DNA from: Oscillospiraceae bacterium
Lineage (GTDB): Bacteria; Bacillota; Clostridia; Oscillospirales; CAG-272
DNA length: 64,000 nucleotides
Direction of reading: 5' to 3'
Assembly: GCA_022009675.1 (NCBI GenBank)
Contig: CP091718.1
Location: 1,116,001 to 1,180,000 of the forward strand
Shown here: in pieces, positions 10,574 through 20,152 of the stretch
Layout: each line of letters begins with the position of its first letter
How positions within the stretch are numbered: the first letter of the stretch is position 1
Translations under genes and position numbers: made by a program
The notes under the pieces: model-generated
The model's database searches: none
Seen by the model: only the letters and a program-made list of their open reading frames with translations
Told to the model about the DNA's origin: nothing

Positions 10574-10786
10574 ATGGAATGGAGAACGCCGGAATTACTC
10601 AAATTCGAAGTTGCAGACCTGCTTTGCAAGGTAAAGGCTAAGGCTGATTCTAATTTAGAATCGCCTTGTAGCACCGGACAGTATGCGGAAGAAAATGCAT
10701 GCAGTCAGTTGGAAGTGGGGGATACTTGGGGGGATGGCGGCGATGGCGAAATTGACGCACCCTGCGCAGCTCTAAGGAAACACTGA
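10574..10786 (+). CDS. Small Cys-containing peptide, possible RiPP precursor, 3' end cut by IS
   Basis: AAGGGGGTG precedes the ATG by six bases. The peptide opens MEWRTPELLKFEVADLL, a short leader-like helix with the WxxPEL pattern seen in clostridial bacteriocin-type precursors. It continues with four Cys residues and a Gly/Asp-rich segment (VGDTWGDGGDGEIDAP). The last codons (LRKH) come from the left end of the IS5-type element inserted at 10776, so the natural C-terminus is lost. No radical-SAM or lanthipeptide enzyme is visible nearby. This could be a ribosomally made, modified peptide precursor, or simply an unrelated small protein; I lean to the former with low certainty. Confidence 0.35.
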   Translation: MEWRTPELLKFEVADLLCKVKAKADSNLESPCSTGQYAEENACSQLEVGDTWGDGGDGEIDAPCAALRKH

Positions 10787-11352
10787 TTAATGTAAGCCTT
10801 GCAAAAATATTCGAAAAGTAGTATAATAGAGGAAAGCAAGGCAGGTGTGCGGTATGAAAGATCAGATAACATTGACGGATGTTGAATACGGAAACCGGAA
10901 AAAGACGACGAAGCGGGAGGAATTTCTCAACAAGATGGAAGAGATCATCCCGTGGAAAGCATGGGTAGAAATGATCAGACCGTTCGATTCGCTGTAAGGT
11001 CGAGCACGCCTTTCTCATAGTCAAACGGGATTTCGGGTATAGGAACGTTGCATACCGTGGCATTGCCAAGAATATGAACCGGTTCCATGTTCTGTTCGGG
11101 TGTGCCAACCTGTTGATGTGCATCCGGGCCGGGCGCACCGAACAGTTCCGGAATAAACAAGTTGCGCCTATAGCGGGGTAACTATGCCCATTTGAGGGTA
11201 ATTCCCCCTCATTGGGGATGAAAAACCGGCGCAGGCGGTGCTTGCGTGGCTGTTTTTTTCGACTTTTTGCTTGTGATCCTTGATGTTTTATTCACCATTT
11301 TATGCATGATTGAATGTTCGGGAGATTTGGAGACGAGTTATTCAGCGGTTCC
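10776..11352 (+). mobile_element. Internally deleted IS5-type element (MITE-like), copy 2
   Basis: Ends and interior match the copy at 7669-8249 with scattered single-base differences, including the same deletion junction. The left flank is CTAA and the right flank TTAA, an imperfect four-base target duplication of the YTAR kind used by IS5 relatives. It truncates the small peptide gene. Confidence 0.8.
10854..11181 (+). pseudogene. IS5-family transposase remnant, copy 2
   Basis: The same N-terminal (MKDQITLTDVEYGNRKKTT) and C-terminal (KVEHAFLIVKRDFGYR) pieces as in copy 1 flank the identical internal deletion. Here the end reads NKQVAPIAG before the stop. It is not functional. Confidence 0.8.
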
Positions 11353-11410
11353 TTAAATAATCTTAGAAAAAAATTATATCATACTTTTTTTGATTCTGCC
11401 CATTGAATAA

Positions 11411-11466
11411 AAAAATCAGCCAAAAAGTGGGGCGAAAAAAACCTCATTTTTCGGCTGATTTTTTTG
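11411..11466 (-). terminator. Terminator overlapping the recombinase 3' end
   Basis: On the minus strand a long stem pairs TCAGCCGAAAAATGAGG with CCCCACTTTTTGGCTGA, with one or two mismatches, and runs into TTTTTTT. The last codons of the serine recombinase lie inside the left arm. Confidence 0.75.
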
Positions 11467-12958
11467 GTCGCCCACATGCGAGTATATCCGAACCGTTGAG
11501 TGTTGCATTTATATCAGAAAACCGCACAATTGTGCTTGTGTTGGGATAATTGCAGTTGATAAGCAATTTATCATCGTAAACAAACACAGAATTCAAAAAT
11601 GTGTCGATCAGTCGTTTCCGGTGGGACAGTTCGTTTATGTTCAAATTGCGCAGACGCTCAAACCAAAATCGTACTTGATCCTCATTCAGTAACGGGCGGC
11701 GGATGCTCTCCTTGGCGATCTCGATTTCAATATCTTTTTTCTTGCTTTCCAATTCTTCAAGTCGTTGTTTGGTAGACTGGGTGAAAATCCCTTGTTCTAT
11801 GGCGGCAAGAATATTGTCAATGGATTTGTTGAGCTCCGCTAATGATTGTTTCAAATGTGGAATAACCGTATTTTCAGCAGTCTGGAGCTCCATGAATGCG
11901 TGAACGATATCATCGATAAAGCGTGCGTCTTCAAGCTTTTTCCGAATCTCCAAAACAACAAGGTTTTCAATCCAGTCCTTTTTTATGGCTTTTTTTCGGC
12001 ATCTGCCGTGTCGTTTTGCATTGGTACACTTGTAGTAATGGTGAACCGCACCGCTTCGGCTTGTGCCGCATTCACCGACCATCAAGGATTCGCATTCGCC
12101 GCAAAACAGTTTTGTAGTCAGGAGATAATCGTCTTCCGCCTTGTGACGGGCGGGGGCCTTTTTGTTTTTTGCAATTTTCTCCTGCACACGGTCAAACAGA
12201 TCTTGGGGAACCAGCGCGGGAATTCCGTTCGGAATTACGATGTCGCGGTATCTATATTCTCCGATGTATTTTCGATTGGAGAGCATCCGTGAAACGCTGT
12301 CTATGTCGATATCTCCGCCTCGTTTGTTTTTGAGTCCGTGTTGATTCAGAACGGCAGCGATTTCACTCATTGTCAGACCTTCATCGTAATGTCGAAAGGC
12401 TTCTAAAACGAATGGGGCAGTTAAAGAGTCCGCGATATAATGCTGTTCCTTATCGGCATAATATCCGATCGGCATTGTCCCACCGTTATACTTGCATTTG
12501 AGCGCATTTTCGGTGTGCCCGCGCAGTACCTTTTCGGACAAATCGGCGGAATAGTATTCTGCCATGCCTTCAAGTACCGATTCCAGCAGAATTCCTTCGG
12601 CGCCGTCGGAGATGCGCTCTACGGCAGACATTACCTTGACACCGTTCTTTTTAAGCAGTGCTTTGTAGTGAGCGGAGTCGTAACGGTTACGGGCAAAACG
12701 GTCGAGCTTCCAAACGATAACCAAATTGAAATTGCGCTTTGCGCTGTCTTTGATCATGCGCTGAAAATCCGGACGGCGGTCTGTTTTGGCAGAAAAGGCA
12801 CGGTCAATGTACTCACCGACAACCGAAATTCCGTTCTTCTTTGCAAAAGCATAACACTCCCGCATCTGTCCTTCAATGGATTCTTCGCGCTGATTTTCAC
12901 TGGAATAGCGGGCGTAAATCACCGCCACCAGTCCTTCGACTTCTTTCTTTGCCACCAA
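11444..12958 (-). CDS. Large serine recombinase (resolvase/invertase family)
   Basis: An intact gene of 504 residues. The N-terminal catalytic domain has the nucleophile serine in VIYARYSSENQREESIEGQ (about residues 13-31), then the conserved arginines in SAKTDRRPDFQRMI and WKLDRFARNRYDSA. A Recombinase domain follows (ADSLTAPFVLEAFRHYDEGL, RKYIGEYRYRDIVI), then a zinc ribbon (LFCGECESLM...YKCTNAKRHGRCRKK) and a coiled-coil near residues 365-430. This is the arrangement of enzymes that excise and integrate clostridial transposons and prophages without tyrosine chemistry. It starts after GGAAGTGAG and points away from the helix-turn-helix and LexA remnants behind it. Its own attachment sites are not apparent. 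Confidence 0.95.
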   Translation of the reverse strand: MVAKKEVEGLVAVIYARYSSENQREESIEGQMRECYAFAKKNGISVVGEYIDRAFSAKTDRRPDFQRMIKDSAKRNFNLVIVWKLDRFARNRYDSAHYKALLKKNGVKVMSAVERISDGAEGILLESVLEGMAEYYSADLSEKVLRGHTENALKCKYNGGTMPIGYYADKEQHYIADSLTAPFVLEAFRHYDEGLTMSEIAAVLNQHGLKNKRGGDIDIDSVSRMLSNRKYIGEYRYRDIVIPNGIPALVPQDLFDRVQEKIAKNKKAPARHKAEDDYLLTTKLFCGECESLMVGECGTSRSGAVHHYYKCTNAKRHGRCRKKAIKKDWIENLVVLEIRKKLEDARFIDDIVHAFMELQTAENTVIPHLKQSLAELNKSIDNILAAIEQGIFTQSTKQRLEELESKKKDIEIEIAKESIRRPLLNEDQVRFWFERLRNLNINELSHRKRLIDTFLNSVFVYDDKLLINCNYPNTSTIVRFSDINATLNGSDILACGRPKKSAEK

Positions 12959-13021
12959 CTCACTTCCTTTCTGCTTATAGTATAGGGCTTTTATGATTTC
13001 CGTGCAAATGTGCGGAAAAGA

Positions 13022-13690
13022 TTATTTTTCATTGGCACCCATTTGGTTGACAACCTGCTTTTTTATTCGTACAATTCGTTTCTGCATCCCGCCCGCGGTT
13101 TTATAACCGTAAGCATTCGCAAGAGCGGCATAGGTTTCGCCGTTCGCATGGCGAATCAGGATCTCACGGTCGGTTTCACTCAGCAGGGAAAGACATTGTT
13201 GCACCATGATACGGTCTGTGATCTCTCCAACCATATCATCCGACGATGCAATTTCAAGCGGTGTAGCCTTGTCGGTTTCATCCTTCGGACCGCCGGTTTC
13301 TATCGACACTTTTTTTCAACGATGGCTCCGTTTTTTTGTATGTTCAATTTTTTTCTCGCCGCACTGATCAAAGAACGATTTTTCGGGCTTGCTTCGGTTG
13401 TAATCTTCGTATGCCGGCATGGATTTTGTCAGTTTTGCAATCTCCGGTAGGGAGAGCAGATACGCCCATATATCCCATTCGCGTTTTAGAAGCTCATTAC
13501 AGTTGTCTGCATCAATGCTGTGTTGTGCCATTGCCTCAATGAATGCTGCTTTGAGTTCCGGAGAGGCATTGATGATGGCGGTATAATAGCCAACGGCTTT
13601 GTAGCATCCCTCGTATGTCAGCGAAACCGGATCATCGGTTTTTGAAAAATCGGAGGGAGGAAAAAGAGCTTCAGATCGTGCCGTGTGTCA
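13022..13690 (-). pseudogene. Helix-turn-helix (sigma region 4-like) protein, interrupted
   Basis: Reading from 13690, one frame gives SLTYEGCYKAVGYYTAIINA, ASPELKAAFIEAMAQHSIDA and LLKREWDIWAYLLSLPEI. A TGA at 13316-13318 then stops it, and the same frame resumes with SDDMVGEITDRIMVQQCLSL, SETDREILIRHANGETYAAL and TAGGMQKRIVRIKKQV. The last part is a helix-turn-helix of the sigma-70 region 4 type, found beside recombinases in clostridial elements. Either compensating indels or a nonsense mutation explains the stop. The 5' end is not clear. Transcription would run into the recombinase gene. Confidence 0.55.
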
Positions 13691-13704
13691 AGGCTTGTCC
13701 CTTT

Positions 13705-13926
13705 TTACGATACGATAGATTTTTTTAGATAGTCCTGTGCTTCTTCACACCAATTTGTCGTATCGACATTCGGCAACACCTCGGATATATCCAGTCGATC
13801 AGCCATATTGCGTTCCGCTATTTCTTTGGCAGTTCCGCTTTGAAGAGTTGACATGATCATGTCAACAATCTGCCGGGGGAGGGATAGAGGTTCTTCCTGT
13901 GAGTGAAATTGTTCTTGTTCGGTCAT
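13705..13926 (-). CDS. Hypothetical protein, 73 residues
   Basis: A short acidic, helical protein opening MTEQEQFHSQEEPLSLPRQI and ending CEEAQDYLKKSIVS. Its ATG overlaps the stop of the LexA-like fragment, so the two are translationally coupled. No family recognised. It is probably cargo of the serine-recombinase element. Confidence 0.45.
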   Translation of the reverse strand: MTEQEQFHSQEEPLSLPRQIVDMIMSTLQSGTAKEIAERNMADRLDISEVLPNVDTTNWCEEAQDYLKKSIVS

Positions 13927-14255
13927 TTGAGATCCTTTATCAGTTTCAGGGCAACGCCCTGAATGGATAGTTGTTTCGGGTGAATGATTCGTTTGCTGTC
14001 TGTATAAGTATGATTTTCCGCATACAATACCGGTTTCCCATCCTCGTAACGAATCCGTTTCAGCGTGTTGCCCTCTTCGGTTAATGCAACAACGATTTGC
14101 CCGTCGGTGGCTTCGGATTTTCGCTTTACAAGAATTAAGTCGCCTTTCTCAATGCCGAGGTCAATCATGGAATCTCCGTAGGCGCGGAGTAAAAAAACAC
14201 TTACCGTCAACCCATTCCTCCGGTATGGCAAGGTAACCATCGGTATATTGCTAAA
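13923..14255 (-). pseudogene. LexA/UmuD-like S24 peptidase domain, 5'-truncated
   Basis: The frame holds the self-cleaving peptidase core: the serine in LRAYGDSMIDLGIEKGDLIL and the lysine in GNTLKRI, followed by YTDSKRIIHPKQLSIQGVAL. Before the serine, a one-base break near 14190 separates YTDGYLAIPEEWVDGK, the strand that normally precedes it in LexA. The N-terminal DNA-binding domain is absent, because at about 14256 the sequence changes to the leader of the type III restriction gene on the other strand. So the fragment could fold but not bind an operator. A UmuD or phage-repressor relative is equally possible. Confidence 0.65.
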
Positions 14256-14272
14256 GCGTTGGAGGCAACCTC

Positions 14273-17200
14273 ATGAAACTCCAATTCAAACATCAGAAGT
14301 TCCAAGCGGATGCAGCAAAAGCGGTCGTTGATGTCTTTGCTGGACAGCCTTATCTCACGCCTACTTACATGATGGACAGAGGCTACGGTCAGCAGACCAT
14401 AGCGGACGATACGGACTTCACCGGCTGGCGCAACGAGCGCATTGTACCGGAGCTTTCCGACAAGCTGATTTTAGAACACTTGCAAGAGGTGCAGCGCACA
14501 AATCAGATCAAGCCGTCCGAAAAGCTGGAAGGACGCTACAATCTGACCATTGAGATGGAAACAGGTGTTGGTAAAACGTATACCTACATCAAGACCATGT
14601 ATGAGCTGAACAAGCACTATGGTTGGAGCAAATTCATCGTGGTCGTGCCGAGCATTGCCATCCGCGAGGGCGTTTATAAGTCCTTTCAGGTGACGCAGGA
14701 TCATTTCGCAGAGGAATACGGCAAGAAGATACGCTTCTTCATCTACAACTCTGCCCAGCTCACGGAAATTGACCGCTTTGCGTCGGACAGTGCCATCAAT
14801 GTCATGATCATCAACTCTCAGGCGTTCAATGCCAAGGGCAAGGATGCGCGGCGCATTTACATGAAGCTGGACGAGTTCCGTTCCCGTCGCCCGATTGACA
14901 TCATTGCAAAGACAAACCCGATTCTGATTATTGACGAGCCGCAGTCGGTCGAGGGCAAGCAGACAAAGGAACGCCTGAAAGAATTTTGCCCGCTGTTGAC
15001 ACTCCGCTACTCCGCAACCCATAAGTCGGACAGTATTTATAACATGGTCTATCGTCTTGATGCAATGGAGGCGTACAACAAACGGCTGGTCAAGAAGATT
15101 GCTGTCAAGGGCATCACGGAGTCCGGCAGTACGGCGACCGATGGCTTTGTTTATCTGGAAAGCATCAACCTTTCCAAAGCAGACCCCACAGCAACCATTC
15201 AGTTTGACTTCAAGGGTGTATCCGGCATTCGCAAGAAAACTGCTACAGTCGGTATTGGTTACAACCTCTATGATAATTCCGGCAGTTTGGATGAGTACAA
15301 GGTCGGCTTTGTGGTCAAGGCTATCGACGGACGCGACAACTCTGTGGAGTTCCTGAACGGCGTCAAAATCTTTGCCGGAGATGTGATCGGCAAGGTCAGC
15401 GAAGACCAGCTCCGACGCATTCAGATCCGCGAAACGATTCTTTCTCACTTGGAACGGGAGCGTCAGCTTTTCCATAAGGGCATCAAGGTTCTGTCGCTGT
15501 TTTTCATCGACGAGGTGGCGAAGTACAAGCAGTATGATGAAGCGGGACAAGCATTCAACGGCATTTATGCCAATATGTTCGAGGAAGAGTACAACGACAT
15601 TCTCATCTCCATGCAGCGGGAAATCGGAGACGAGGACTACATACGGTATCTTGGCGCGATTTCTGCCCATGAAACGCACGCCGGATATTTTTCCGTGGAT
15701 AAGAAAGGGCATTATGTCGATCAGGTGGCAGGAGACGATAAAAAGGAACAAACCTCCAACGATATTGACGCCTATGACCTGATCATGAAGAACAAGGAGC
15801 TGCTTCTGGATCGTGATCCCCAAAAGTCCCCGGTGCGTTTCATTTTCTCGCACTCTGCACTGCGCGAAGGCTGGGATAACCCGAACGTGTTCCAGATTTG
15901 CACGCTGAAACAGAGCAGCAGCGAGGTTCGCAAGCGGCAAGAGGTCGGTCGCGGTCTGCGCCTGTGCGTCAATCAGGACGGCGAGCGCATGGACGCCAAC
16001 GTGCTTGGAAATGATGTGCAGTCCATCAATGTTCTGACCGTCATCGCCAGTGAGAGCTATGACAGCTTTGCAAAGGGCTTGCAGACTGAGCTTGCCGATG
16101 CAGTTGCCGGACGTCCTGTGGCTGTTACCGCTGATCTGTTCAAGGGCAAGGTCATTGTGGACGCCAGAGGCAACGAGCAGGTCGTGGACGGCGATACGGC
16201 GCAGGCGATTTATTTTGATTTGATTGTCAACGGCTATATCGACAAGAAGGGTGTACTGACCGATAAATATTATGCCGATAAAGCAAATGGTGCAATTCAG
16301 GTCGCGGAAGAAGTGGCGGACAGCCGCGATTCTGTGATCAATATTCTTGATTCCGTCTATGACAGCCGCGCTATGCAACCGGAGAATGCCCGCGACAAGA
16401 ATGTTGAATTACAGGTTGATCCTGATAAGCTCGCCATGCCGGAGTTCAAAGCGCTCTGGAAGCGCATAAGCCCGAAATCCGTATATGTGGTTGATTTTGA
16501 TACCGATGAGCTTGTAAATAAGGCGATTGCGTCCATCAACCGGAATCTCCATGTGCCGAAAATCTTCTTCAAAGTTGAAACCGGCGCAATGGATGAGATC
16601 AAGTCAAAGGATTCGCTTCTTGACGGAAGCGCATTCTCAAAGTCAAAGTCATCTACCTATGACAGCAACAGGCAAATCCGAGCGAGTAGCAGTGTGAAGT
16701 ACGATCTGGTCGGTAAGCTGGTTGGAGAGACCGGTTTGACGCGCAAAGCAATTGTTGCAATCCTGACCGGTATTGAGAAATCCGTTTTTGAGCAGTTCAA
16801 ATTCAATCCGGAAGAATTCATTATCAAAGCAGCCGCCTTGATCAATGACGAAAAGGCAACCGCCATCATTCAGCATATCACCTACAATGTTTTGGACGAG
16901 CATTATGATACAGACATCTTTACCGAACCGACCATCAAGGGTAAACTCGGAACGAATGCGATGAAAGCACAGCGGCATCTATACGACCATATCATATATG
17001 ATTCCACAAACGAACGCGATTTTGCGACCGATCTGGACACTAACACAGATGTTGCGGTTTATGTAAAACTGCCGGACAGCTTCTATATCGCAACACCGGT
17101 CGGGCATTATAATCCGGACTGGGCGATTGCCTTCTATGAAGGCACTGTCAAGCACATCTATTTCGTTGCCGAAACGAAAGGCTCGATGTCCTCTATGCAG

Positions 17201-17326
17201 CTTCGGCTCATTGAGGAATCCAAGATACATTGTGCGCGGGAACATTTCAAAGCAATCAGTAACGGAAATGTAGTTTATGATGTCGTGGACAGTTACCAGA
17301 GTTTGCTTGATCTTGTGACCAAATAG
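14273..17326 (+). CDS. res: Type III restriction subunit (Res), orphan
   Basis: An intact protein of 1017 residues. Walker A is METGVGKTYT (residues 95-104) and the DEAD-type box is DEPQ (221-224) after TNPILII. Helicase motifs V and VI are HSALREGWDNPNVFQI and RQEVGRGLRL. Near the C-terminus YNPDWAIAF followed by FVAETKGS forms the PD...ExK nuclease site. This is the Res subunit of a type III system, which normally needs a Mod methyltransferase for site recognition. No mod gene lies upstream, where a truncated LexA-like gene on the other strand begins within 20 bp. It may work alone as a nuclease-helicase, use a mod elsewhere, or be stranded. Confidence 0.9.
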   Translation: MKLQFKHQKFQADAAKAVVDVFAGQPYLTPTYMMDRGYGQQTIADDTDFTGWRNERIVPELSDKLILEHLQEVQRTNQIKPSEKLEGRYNLTIEMETGVGKTYTYIKTMYELNKHYGWSKFIVVVPSIAIREGVYKSFQVTQDHFAEEYGKKIRFFIYNSAQLTEIDRFASDSAINVMIINSQAFNAKGKDARRIYMKLDEFRSRRPIDIIAKTNPILIIDEPQSVEGKQTKERLKEFCPLLTLRYSATHKSDSIYNMVYRLDAMEAYNKRLVKKIAVKGITESGSTATDGFVYLESINLSKADPTATIQFDFKGVSGIRKKTATVGIGYNLYDNSGSLDEYKVGFVVKAIDGRDNSVEFLNGVKIFAGDVIGKVSEDQLRRIQIRETILSHLERERQLFHKGIKVLSLFFIDEVAKYKQYDEAGQAFNGIYANMFEEEYNDILISMQREIGDEDYIRYLGAISAHETHAGYFSVDKKGHYVDQVAGDDKKEQTSNDIDAYDLIMKNKELLLDRDPQKSPVRFIFSHSALREGWDNPNVFQICTLKQSSSEVRKRQEVGRGLRLCVNQDGERMDANVLGNDVQSINVLTVIASESYDSFAKGLQTELADAVAGRPVAVTADLFKGKVIVDARGNEQVVDGDTAQAIYFDLIVNGYIDKKGVLTDKYYADKANGAIQVAEEVADSRDSVINILDSVYDSRAMQPENARDKNVELQVDPDKLAMPEFKALWKRISPKSVYVVDFDTDELVNKAIASINRNLHVPKIFFKVETGAMDEIKSKDSLLDGSAFSKSKSSTYDSNRQIRASSSVKYDLVGKLVGETGLTRKAIVAILTGIEKSVFEQFKFNPEEFIIKAAALINDEKATAIIQHITYNVLDEHYDTDIFTEPTIKGKLGTNAMKAQRHLYDHIIYDSTNERDFATDLDTNTDVAVYVKLPDSFYIATPVGHYNPDWAIAFYEGTVKHIYFVAETKGSMSSMQLRLIEESKIHCAREHFKAISNGNVVYDVVDSYQSLLDLVTK

Positions 17327-17430
17327 GGACATCTACAAAAAAATCCGATTTACTCCTCAAAGAATATCAAATGATTTTTCAAGATAAGAGGAACAAGGCG
17401 CCATGATGCCACTTTGAAAACAGCAACAAA

Positions 17431-17466
17431 ACCATCGGGCATTTTTTTCCCCGATGGTTTTTTTGC
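17431..17466 (+). terminator. Rho-independent terminator after res
   Basis: ACCATCGGG and CCCGATGGT form a nine-pair stem around CATTTTTTTC, followed by TTTTTTT. It ends the res transcript. The group II intron begins immediately downstream. Confidence 0.88.
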
Positions 17467-17468
17467 TT

Positions 17469-19367
17469 GTGTGCCCGGCACGCGTAATAACTTGGCGGTG
17501 AAAAGTCCGCTACAGGCATGGCAGTAGGAACTGTTAGCTAAAGACAAGGGCGTCCGTCGTGAGGCGGAGTCTGAAAGAAGTCGGAGGCAAAACCTCGGTC
17601 TGACGAACAGAAACTGCATAAAAAGGCGTTTTGAAATGGATGAGTTTGCAAGACAAAAACAAAGTCCGATACTGCCCGAAATTCAAGGCGTAAATGCAGC
17701 AGATATATGAGGTGAAAGTGATTACGCTTACCCGGGGAGGTCTTGCGGGTGCATAGGAGTAGACGAATTCGAAACGAAGCATAGTAACAACGAACCGCAA
17801 GAAGTCAGCAGAAGCCATAGTACCGAGAAAAAAAGCTCGGGAAGGGCTGAACAATCATAAGTCTCAAGTAAACGGCTGAAGGAGGGCGGTACAATGAAAA
17901 ACAGAATACACCGGGGAGTGGTGGCTTCCTGCAAAGGGATGGTGTGGAACACAAAAGAGTATGCAGAAGCGTACAGTGCCGAAACTCAGAAAGCAGAAGA
18001 AAGAGACGGTGCAGACTTGCTTGAAAAGGTGCTTGACAGAGATAATCTGAACAGAGCCTACAGGCGGGTGAAAGCCAATAAGGGAGCAAGCGGAGTAGAC
18101 GGAATGACCGTAGATGAAGCGCTTCCGTGGCTGAAGGAACATCGGGAAGAACTGCTCGAAAGCATAAGAAACGGCAAATACAAGCCGTCTCCGGTGCGAA
18201 GAGTGGAAATCCAAAAGGATAACGGCGGTGTACGAAAGCTTGGAATACCAACCGTAATAGACCGCATTATCCAACAGGCAATAGCGCAGGTGCTGACACC
18301 AATCTAGGAGCCGAAGTTTTTCGGACGGAAGCTACGGCTACAGACCGCACAGAAGCGCAAAGGATGCAATACTCAAAGTGAAGGAGTATGCGGACGAGGG
18401 GTACCAATATGCCGTATGCCTTGATTTATCCAAATACTTTGACACACTCAACCACGAATTGCTTATGAATATGCTCCGACAGGAAGTTAAAGACAAGCGG
18501 TTGACAGACCTTATCAAGAAATATCTGAAGAGCGGAGTGATGGAGAACGGTATCGTAATGAAAAACGGAAGAAGGTTCCCCCAAGGAGGAAATCTTTCGC
18601 CATTACTTGCAAATATCTATCTCGACAAATTCGACAAGGAGTTTGAGGGCAGAGGGGTAAAGGTAATCCGCTACGCAGATGACATAATACTCCTTGCGGG
18701 GAGTATCCGTGCGGCAGAAAGATTGCTCGGAACAAGTACGTCATACCTTGAGAAGAAACTGAAGCTCAAGGTAAATACGGAAAAAGAGCCGGGCGGTAAG
18801 CGTTTATTCAATCCGAAATTTCGGTTTCTCGGCTTTGCGATGGGAAGGAACAGAAAGGGTACATATATCCGGGTTCACGCAAAGTCGAAGAAGAAAGCCA
18901 AAGAAAAGCGGAAAAAGACTTACTTCCCGAAGTCAGGGCAGAAAGCTTGACACCGTGTTTTTACAAGGTAAAGGTGTTCATGCGAGGATGGCTTGGATAT
19001 TACGGAATAGCGGAGATGAAGAACGATATGGAAAGGTGGAACGAGTGGCTTCGCAGAAGAATACGAATGTATATCTGGAAGCAGTGGAAGAAGCCGAGAA
19101 CAAGGGTGGAGAACCTGAAGAAGTTGGGAATGCCCGACTGGCAGGCATACCGAAACGGAAATACCCGTAAAGGCTATTGGGCTGTTGCAGGAAGTGGGAT
19201 ACTGACCCACACCATTACAAACGAAAGACTTGCACGCCGTGGATATTACGATATATCCGAAGCGTACAAGTCTCTGCACTGTTTATGATTGAACCGCCGT
19301 GTACCGAACGGTACGCACGGTGGTGTGAGAGGTCGGCTGCTCAGCTAATGGGCAGCCTCCTACTCGA
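17469..19367 (+). mobile_element. Group II intron (bacterial class C-like) with encoded reverse transcriptase
   Basis: The 5' end reads GTGTGCCCGGCACG, a usual start for short bacterial group II introns. A structured RNA of about 420 bases precedes the protein gene. After the gene, domain V is visible as GAACCGCCGTGTACC...GGTACGCACGGTGG near 19289-19325, and domain VI ends near CTACTCGAT. Exact ends are uncertain by a few bases. The insertion point lies directly behind the res terminator, which is the preferred target of class C introns. The encoded protein lacks an endonuclease domain, as in that class. Confidence 0.82.
17894..19288 (+). CDS. ltrA: Group II intron reverse transcriptase/maturase, interrupted
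   Basis: The start ATG follows GGAGGG. N-terminal RT motifs are NLNRAYRRVKANKGASGVDG and RRVEIQKDNGGVRKLGIPTV. A TAG at 18305-18307, where YEPKF is expected, and an extra T a few bases on break the frame; it resumes with YAVCLDLSKYFDTLNHELLM, FPQGGNLSPLLANIYLDKFD and the catalytic YADD (IRYADDIILL). Another break near 18930 leads to the maturase domain (FMRGWLGYYGIAEM) and the end RGYYDISEAYKSLH. Total about 465 residues without a C-terminal endonuclease. Two lesions in one place make true inactivation here more likely than at other breaks in the window. Confidence 0.85.
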
Positions 19368-19379
19368 TTCTCAAGATAT

Positions 19380-19736
19380 TTAACCGTAAATAGACGCCAT
19401 CACAATCTCTTCCGCACACGCTTTGCAGTTATTCATCTCCTGCACCCAGCGAAGAGAATCAGTGGCTTTTAGCTTTTCGTCAATGCCTCTTGCCTTGGCA
19501 AATTCAGCAGTCAGGTGTCTGACTGTTTCTTTTGCTTCTGTGTCAACCATGTACAGATGTTCATTCAGCTTTCCGGTTGTTAAAAGCGTCGTGTATGTCC
19601 CTTTGCGGTGCGCTTTAATGAAAGCAAGGTACAGGTCACCATACTTTCCGATGGGATGATGTATCTGTTCCGGCAAGGTAAGGTCTGGATAGAGGTACCC
19701 GTTTTCTTCGTGATAGGTTAATTGAATTTGTTTCAT
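19380..19736 (-). CDS. tnpV: TnpV transposon-encoded protein
   Basis: The start at 19736 is set by GGAGGAACG just before it; an in-frame ATG 27 bases earlier lacks such a site. The protein (118 residues) has the family pattern KQIQLTYHEENGYLYPDLTL, then IGKYGDLYLAFIKAHRKGTY, LLTTGKLNEHLYMVD, and a C-terminal helix with MNNCKACAEEIVMASIYG. TnpV genes are common passengers of clostridial transposons; their biochemical role is not established. It is intact and sits between the intron and the transfer origin. Confidence 0.85.
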   Translation of the reverse strand: MKQIQLTYHEENGYLYPDLTLPEQIHHPIGKYGDLYLAFIKAHRKGTYTTLLTTGKLNEHLYMVDTEAKETVRHLTAEFAKARGIDEKLKATDSLRWVQEMNNCKACAEEIVMASIYG

Positions 19737-20152
19737 AATCGTTCCTCCTGCTTGTTTTATCACCTATACTATAACGCTTTTGAGCCGTTTTCGCAAATGT
19801 GCGGGAGCGGCTTTTTTCTGTCCTCAAAAATTTTGAGGATTTTTTCTTTTTGCAGGATAAAAATGCCTTGTTCGTTGCGGTTAACAGATGGAAAGGTGAA
19901 GTCTATCTTTCTATACCAACAACAAGGAGGAGCAATATGCCAAGATTGCATCATTATTAGCCGCTGAAACCGAAAGAGCGGCTATGCCGTGCGAAAAACA
20001 AAAAAGCACGGCAATCCTGTCCGCGCGACGCGTGCGGACAAGCGGCAGAGAATGGGAGTCTGCATTCGCAAACGGATACGAATGCGGCGAGGATTCTTGG
20101 CCGTCGGTAGTCCTGTGGACTACCGAAAAGGGGATCCAACGGGAACGGTTGG

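Noticed and set aside
14471..16378. A 635-codon open frame on the minus strand opposite the type III Res gene
   Set aside because: It is the mirror of a conserved intact helicase gene; its protein is His/Ile-rich without domains and it has no ribosome site.
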